DNA of 8,433 nt from an uncultured Oscillospiraceae bacterium (GTDB lineage: Bacteria; Bacillota; Clostridia; Oscillospirales; Acutalibacteraceae), in NCBI GenBank assembly GCA_902461995.1, contig CABQAA010000078.1, positions 1 to 8,433 on the forward strand, in the 5' to 3' direction. Of the stretch, positions 5,389 through 8,433 are shown in pieces; position 1 is the first letter of the stretch, and each line of letters opens with the position of its first letter. The notes below the pieces were generated by a model. That model did not search any database. It saw only the letters and a program-made list of their open reading frames with translations, and was not told the origin of the DNA. A program made the translations under genes and the position numbers.

Positions 5389-6459
5389 ATGTCAACCGAA
5401 TTTTCCGCCCCCGATCACAAGAAAACGATTGTCCTCCTTTTTGGAGGCTGTTCGCCCGAATACGAAGTGTCCCTCTGTTCGGCCGCGGCCGTGCTGCGTG
5501 GCCTCAATCCTGCCCGCTACGATGTGATCCCGGTCGGCATCACCCGAAAAGGGGAATGGTACCGGTGCACCTGCGATGCCGACACCATCGAAGCCGGAGG
5601 GTGGCTGGACACCCCCCTGACCCGCGCGGCGCTGTCGCCCGACCGGGCGGTGCACGGTCTGATCGAATGGGATGAGAACGGCGTGCGCATGACCCGGGTG
5701 GATGTGGTATTTCCCATGCTCCACGGCGCGAACGGCGAGGACGGCACCGTTCAGGGCCTGTGCGAGCTGGCCGGCATCCCCTATGTCGGCTGCGGCGTGC
5801 TCGGTTCGGCGGCCTGTATGGACAAAGAGGTCGCCCACACTCTGGCGGAAGCGGCGGGGATCCGGGTACCCCGGTCGGCCATTCTGTATAAAGAAGACGC
5901 GGCGCTGCCCTTTGAACGGACGGCCGGGCTGACGTTTCCGCTGTTTGTCAAACCGGCGAATGCCGGATCCTCTTACGGCATCACCCGGGTGGAAAAAACC
6001 GAGGAGCTGCCCGCAGCGGTGGAGCTGGCGTTCGCGTTCGATCGAAAAGTGGTCGTGGAGGAGGAAATCCCCGGCTTTGAGGTGGGCTGCGCGGTGCTCG
6101 GGAACGGGGAACTGCTCATCGGCGAGGTGGACGAGATCGAACTGAAACAGCGGTGGCTGGATTACGAGGAAAAATACGGGAACCGCACCGCCGAAATCCA
6201 TCTGCCGGCGCGGATTTCCCAGGAAAGCCGGGAGAAAATCCGGGAAACGGCGGGCGTTCTCTACCGTGCGCTGTGTTGTCGCGGCTTCGCCCGGGTGGAT
6301 ATGTTCCTGACCCCGGCGGGAGACGTGGTGTTCAACGAAATCAACACCATCCCTGGCTTTACGTCCCACAGTCGGTATCCGAAGATGCTTCTCTCGGCGG
6401 GATTGTCGTTCGAAGAAATCGTCGAGCGGCTGATCGCGCTGGCGGAGGAACCGACATGA
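5389..6459 (+). CDS. vanG: VanG-type D-alanine--D-alanine/D-serine ligase
   Basis: This 356-residue cytoplasmic ATP-grasp ligase joins D-Ala to a second D-amino acid for peptidoglycan precursors. The ATG at 5389 is preceded by AAAGGATGAG. Key features are the N-terminal LLFGGCSPEYEVSL (catalytic Glu24), the nucleotide-domain VFPMLHGANGEDGTVQG (107-123), CMDKEVAH (143-150), VKPANAGSSYGI (187-198, Ser194/195), the loop DYEEKY (258-263), and Mg-binding residues Asp304, Glu317 and Asn319 in RVDMFLTPAGDVVFNEINT. PVGITRKGEWY (48-58) and GEVDEIEL (245-252) read like VanG and related D-Ala:D-Ser ligases. The loop carries the Lys-Tyr pair of D-Ala/D-Ser enzymes rather than the His of the VanA/VanB D-lactate ligases. 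D-Ser versus D-Ala as second substrate cannot be settled by eye. The adjacent vanW and vanXY support the VanG call; a housekeeping Ddl is the main alternative. Confidence 0.85.
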   Translation: MSTEFSAPDHKKTIVLLFGGCSPEYEVSLCSAAAVLRGLNPARYDVIPVGITRKGEWYRCTCDADTIEAGGWLDTPLTRAALSPDRAVHGLIEWDENGVRMTRVDVVFPMLHGANGEDGTVQGLCELAGIPYVGCGVLGSAACMDKEVAHTLAEAAGIRVPRSAILYKEDAALPFERTAGLTFPLFVKPANAGSSYGITRVEKTEELPAAVELAFAFDRKVVVEEEIPGFEVGCAVLGNGELLIGEVDEIELKQRWLDYEEKYGNRTAEIHLPARISQESREKIRETAGVLYRALCCRGFARVDMFLTPAGDVVFNEINTIPGFTSHSRYPKMLLSAGLSFEEIVERLIALAEEPT

Positions 6460-7214
6460 GCGCCGCCCGGACCTTGCGGCTGCAGGAACAGGCGGTGTTT
6501 GACGGCCCGCTGATTCTCGTCAACCGTACCCATCCGCTCCGCTTGCAGGAAGAAACGCTGCAGGGACGGCTGTGTGGGGCGCGGTTAGGATTTCCGGACA
6601 TCCGGCTGGCCCGGATGGCGGCGGATGCCCTGGGCGCGCTTCTCGACGCGTGCGGGGCAGGGGAGGACATCGTCCCGGTCAGCGGATACCGCAGCGGCGG
6701 GGAACAGACGGACCTCTATTTTACCTCCCTGCGGGAGAACGGCGAGGAGTTTACCAAACAATACATCGCCTATCCCGGCACCAGCGAGCATCAGACCGGT
6801 CTGGCTATCGATGTAGGCGAGGCGGCGGACGAAATCGATTATATCCGGCCCGCCTTTCCCTATGAGGGAATCTGCCAGCGGTTCCGGGAACTGGCCCCTG
6901 CCTATGGGTTCATCGAACGGTATCAGGCCGGTAAAGAACCGATTACGGGCGTGGCGCAGGAGCCCTGGCATTTCCGCTTTGTGGGGGTCCCTCATGCGGC
7001 GCTGATTGCCGAAGCGGGCTGTACGCTGGAGGAATACACCCGGCTCTGTCATTCTTTTACATTTGACAAGCCCCGCCGGCTGCCCGACGGCACCCGGATC
7101 TATACCGTCCCTGCGGCGGGAGGCTGGACCGACGTTTCTCTGCCGGAACGGGGTACGGCAGAGGTGTCGGGAAACAATGAGGACGCCTTTGTCGTAACCG
7201 TGCGACCCTCATGA
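6456..7214 (+). CDS. vanXY: VanXY-type D,D-dipeptidase/D,D-carboxypeptidase (M15 family)
   Basis: This 252-residue zinc peptidase of the VanXY type is expected to hydrolyse D-Ala-D-Ala and/or trim terminal D-Ala from precursors, leaving those made by the VanG ligase. The ATG at 6456 overlaps the ligase TGA (ATGA), with GGAGG about 8 bases upstream, so translation is coupled. VPVSGYRSGGEQ (73-84, Arg79) is the substrate-side motif. SEHQTGLAIDV (110-120) supplies zinc ligands His112 and Asp119. EPWHFRFVG (169-177) supplies catalytic Glu169 and zinc ligand His172. IRPAFPYEGICQRF (130-143) and YGFIERYQ (150-157) closely match VanXY of vanG operons. No signal peptide is present, consistent with cytoplasmic VanXY rather than membrane-anchored VanY. 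Residues about 200-252 form an extra C-terminal beta-like segment ending SGNNEDAFVVTV, also found in some clostridial relatives as far as I recall. Confidence 0.9.
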   Translation: MSAARTLRLQEQAVFDGPLILVNRTHPLRLQEETLQGRLCGARLGFPDIRLARMAADALGALLDACGAGEDIVPVSGYRSGGEQTDLYFTSLRENGEEFTKQYIAYPGTSEHQTGLAIDVGEAADEIDYIRPAFPYEGICQRFRELAPAYGFIERYQAGKEPITGVAQEPWHFRFVGVPHAALIAEAGCTLEEYTRLCHSFTFDKPRRLPDGTRIYTVPAAGGWTDVSLPERGTAEVSGNNEDAFVVTVRPS

Positions 7215-7217
7215 GGG
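7206..7217. terminator. Short palindrome at the end of vanXY, weak terminator candidate
   Basis: CCCTCATGAGGG is a perfect 12-base palindrome that overlaps the vanXY stop codon (TGA 7212-7214) and is followed by CTCTTCTGT. The stem is only 5 bp and the tail is only partly U-rich, so termination would be inefficient. No better terminator lies between vanXY and the thiT promoter at 7234. Confidence 0.3.
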
Positions 7218-7233
7218 CTCTTCTGTCGAAGAT

Positions 7234-7262
7234 TTGACAAAATCGGGCGAATCGTGTATACT
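7234..7262 (+). promoter_or_regulatory. Sigma-A-type promoter of the riboswitch-thiT unit
   Basis: TTGACA (7234-7239), a 17-base spacer and TATACT (7257-7262) form a near-perfect housekeeping promoter, with the same boxes and spacing as the surface protein promoter at 2038-2066. Transcription should start near 7269, about 20 bases ahead of the TPP riboswitch. Confidence 0.9.
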
Positions 7263-7288
7263 GACCCTATTCGCAAACCTCACAACTC

Positions 7289-7381
7289 AAACAAGGGGTG
7301 CTGGCGCAAGGCCGGCTGAGAGGAAGCCCGCGGCTTCAAACCCTGAAACCTGATCCGGATAATACCGGCGGAGGGATGTTT
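7289..7381 (+). promoter_or_regulatory. TPP riboswitch (THI element)
   Basis: The conserved thi-box core is present: GGGGTGCTGG near 7296, GGCTGAGAGG (7314-7323) in the pyrimidine-binding arm, and ACCTGATCCGGATAATACC (7348-7366) followed by GGCGGAGGGATG. Closing helix P1 can form between AAACA (7289-7293) and TGTTT (7377-7381). It binds thiamine pyrophosphate, and with the terminator at 7433-7464 it should shut off thiT when TPP is abundant. Confidence 0.96.
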
Positions 7382-7432
7382 TCATAGACCCGGCTGCTGC
7401 GCGTCTGGCGCGGTGGACGGCGTTTGCCGACG

Positions 7433-7464
7433 AAGGCCCCTCCCCTGTGGGAGGAGCCTTTTTT
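7433..7464 (+). terminator. Riboswitch-controlled intrinsic terminator
   Basis: AAGGCCCCTCCC (7433-7444) pairs with GGGAGGAGCCTT (7449-7460) with one mismatch around a CTGT loop, followed by six T residues (7459-7464). It lies between the TPP aptamer and the thiT start, so it is the likely off-switch. The left arm holds CCCTCC (7438-7443), which is complementary to GGAGGG (7370-7375) at the 3' side of the aptamer. That pairing would form an antiterminator when TPP is absent; this alternative fold is my inference. Confidence 0.88.
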
Positions 7465-7517
7465 ACATTCCGTTTGCGGAGTGAGCGCGAAAATTTGCAG
7501 GAAAAGAGAGAGAACCC

Positions 7518-8381
7518 GTGGAAAAATCCATCCGCAACACCCGATGGGGGATCCATTCCCCCGCCCTCAAGCTGACGGAAAGCGCCGTCATGCTTGCCTT
7601 TGCTTTCGTACTCTGCCTGTTTCCCTTGGCCAGCCTGCCTTACGGCGGCACCATCACCGCGTGCAGCATGCTGCCGGTCATCATCATCGCTTACCGCTAC
7701 GGCTGGAAATGGGGGCTGCTCACCGGTTTCGTGTTCAGCCTGCTCCAGATCGTGGAGGGAGGGATCGGCACCCTGAGCGCCTTCACTAAAACGCCGGGAT
7801 CTTTCCTGCTGGTCTTTTTCCTCGATTATGTCATCGCCTTTACGGTTCTGGGTCTGGCGGGCCTGTTCCGCGGCCGGATCAAAAATCAGCGGGCGGAGCT
7901 GGTCGCGGGAGCTATTCTCGTGTGCGTGCTGCGCTATGCCTGCCATTTTCTCTCCGGCATCACCGTCTGGAGGGATATTTCCATCCCCATGGCCGGAGCA
8001 GTGCCTTTCTCCCTGATCTATAATGCGACCTACATGCTGCCCGAGACCATCATTACCGTCCTTGGGGCCTTCATGATCGGCGGGGTGCTGGATTTCCGTC
8101 GGGAGATGGTGGGGCGTGCGCCTAAACAGGAGAAACAGCCCTTCGCTGCTGTGGGGATGTCGGTAACGGCTGCCATTCTGCTGCTGGCGGGACTGGTATT
8201 CGATACCGCACACATTTTCGCGCATCTGCAGAATCCGGATACCGGCGTGTTCGACATCACCTGCATCACCGGCTGCAACTGGCCGCTGGTGATCGGCGTG
8301 ACGGCCGGTGCCCTCCTCCTGTCCGGTGCCGCTCTGGCGGTGCGGAAAGTGCTGCTGAAGAAAGAGACGAAATCCGCCTGA
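7518..8381 (+). CDS. thiT: ThiT/YuaJ thiamine-binding subunit of an ECF transporter, C-terminally extended
   Basis: This 287-residue membrane protein is predicted to bind thiamine and, with the shared ECF energy-coupling module encoded elsewhere, import it. The GTG start at 7518 has only a weak purine-rich ribosome binding site (AGGAAAAGAGAGAG). The ThiT core spans about residues 17-195 with six hydrophobic segments: LPYGGTITACSMLPVIIIAYRYGWKWGL (40-67) and LRYACHFLSGITVW (138-151), then SLIYNATYMLPETIIT (165-180). Arg139, His143, Trp151, Tyr168, Asn169 and Glu176 fall in the known substrate-site and packing region of the family. Position behind a TPP riboswitch fits thiamine uptake. Typical ThiT proteins are about 190 residues. 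The extra ~90 residues contain two more hydrophobic segments (about 210-228 and 255-275) and a loop with HLQNPDTGVFDITCITGC, of unknown role. The gene is complete and followed by 52 bases without a gene. Confidence 0.92.
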   Translation: MEKSIRNTRWGIHSPALKLTESAVMLAFAFVLCLFPLASLPYGGTITACSMLPVIIIAYRYGWKWGLLTGFVFSLLQIVEGGIGTLSAFTKTPGSFLLVFFLDYVIAFTVLGLAGLFRGRIKNQRAELVAGAILVCVLRYACHFLSGITVWRDISIPMAGAVPFSLIYNATYMLPETIITVLGAFMIGGVLDFRREMVGRAPKQEKQPFAAVGMSVTAAILLLAGLVFDTAHIFAHLQNPDTGVFDITCITGCNWPLVIGVTAGALLLSGAALAVRKVLLKKETKSA

Positions 8382-8433
8382 TTCCGCAGCCGTATATGAA
8401 TGACTAACCATACAAAAAGGCCCGATGCCGAAG
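8382..8433. other. Short 3' flank of thiT
   Basis: These 52 bases contain no gene. The last bases (AAAAAGGCCCGATGCCGAAG) begin with an A run followed by a GC-rich stretch, as the left arm of a bidirectional terminator would, but the window ends before a matching arm could appear. Confidence 0.3.

Larger units (their letters stand above)
7215..7517 (+). other. Non-coding control region between vanXY and thiT
   Basis: The 303 bases hold a promoter (7234-7262), the TPP aptamer (7289-7381), a linker with small hairpins such as CGGC/GCCG at 7418-7429, the terminator (7433-7464) and the thiT leader. No credible ORF is present. Confidence 0.85.

Noticed and set aside
5392..6369. 325-aa minus-strand open frame opposite the ligase gene
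   Set aside because: It is a shadow; the plus-strand frame contains all catalytic residues of an ATP-grasp ligase.
7287..8411. 374-aa minus-strand open frame opposite the riboswitch and thiT
   Set aside because: It runs across the TPP aptamer and terminator, its product is Gln/His/Arg-rich and low in membrane character, and it has no domain I recognise.
8414..8433. Terminator after thiT
   Set aside because: Only a possible left arm is present before the window ends, so it cannot be called.

Overview
The window looks like chromosomal DNA from a gut-type member of the Clostridia, probably near Oscillospiraceae/Ruminococcaceae. This is inferred from the GC-rich coding sequence with Gram-positive-style GGAGG ribosome binding sites, TTG and GTG starts alongside ATG, an NPxTG sortase-type surface protein, an ECF-type thiamine transporter under a TPP riboswitch, and a vanG-like gene set. 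I cannot name a species.

Layout. (1) 1-102: the C-terminal tail of a membrane protein entering from the left, probably of the TauE/SafE type, facing a secreted cell-wall-anchored protein on the minus strand (148-1956). The two share a perfect hairpin at 104-135 that can terminate both. The surface protein has a signal peptide, two long near-identical repeats, a C-terminal beta-rich module and an NPTTG anchor; its promoter at 2038-2066 is near-consensus. (2) 2151-2882: an AT-richer, divergently arranged pair, consisting of a 59-aa minus-strand ORF and an XRE-type repressor on the plus strand. Between them lie AT-rich promoters with inverted repeats; one palindrome sits exactly on the repressor's own -10 box. 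The small protein resembles the tail of the repressor. (3) 2995-7214: four tightly packed plus-strand genes, an NhaC-type Na+/H+ antiporter followed by vanW, a VanG-type D-Ala:D-Ala/D-Ser ligase and a VanXY-type D,D-peptidase. This is the core effector part of a vanG-type glycopeptide-resistance operon. No vanT serine racemase, vanRS two-component system or vanU is visible in the window. (4) 7234-8381: a consensus promoter, a TPP riboswitch, an intrinsic terminator and thiT, the thiamine-binding membrane subunit of an ECF transporter, here with an unusual C-terminal extension.

How the genes work together. The VanG-type ligase would make an altered peptidoglycan dipeptide, and VanXY would remove normal D-Ala-ending precursors. 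VanW has no established function. Coupling to NhaC (1-nt gap between NhaC and vanW) suggests co-expression of an ion antiporter with cell-wall remodelling. The XRE/small-ORF pair looks like a self-regulating module, separated from the van genes by a hairpin. thiT is a separate unit controlled by intracellular thiamine pyrophosphate.

Most of this consists of recognisable families. The parts least explained by known systems are the repressor/tail-like small protein pair with matched promoters, the NhaC-led van cluster without its racemase and sensor, the duplicated surface protein, and the extended ThiT.
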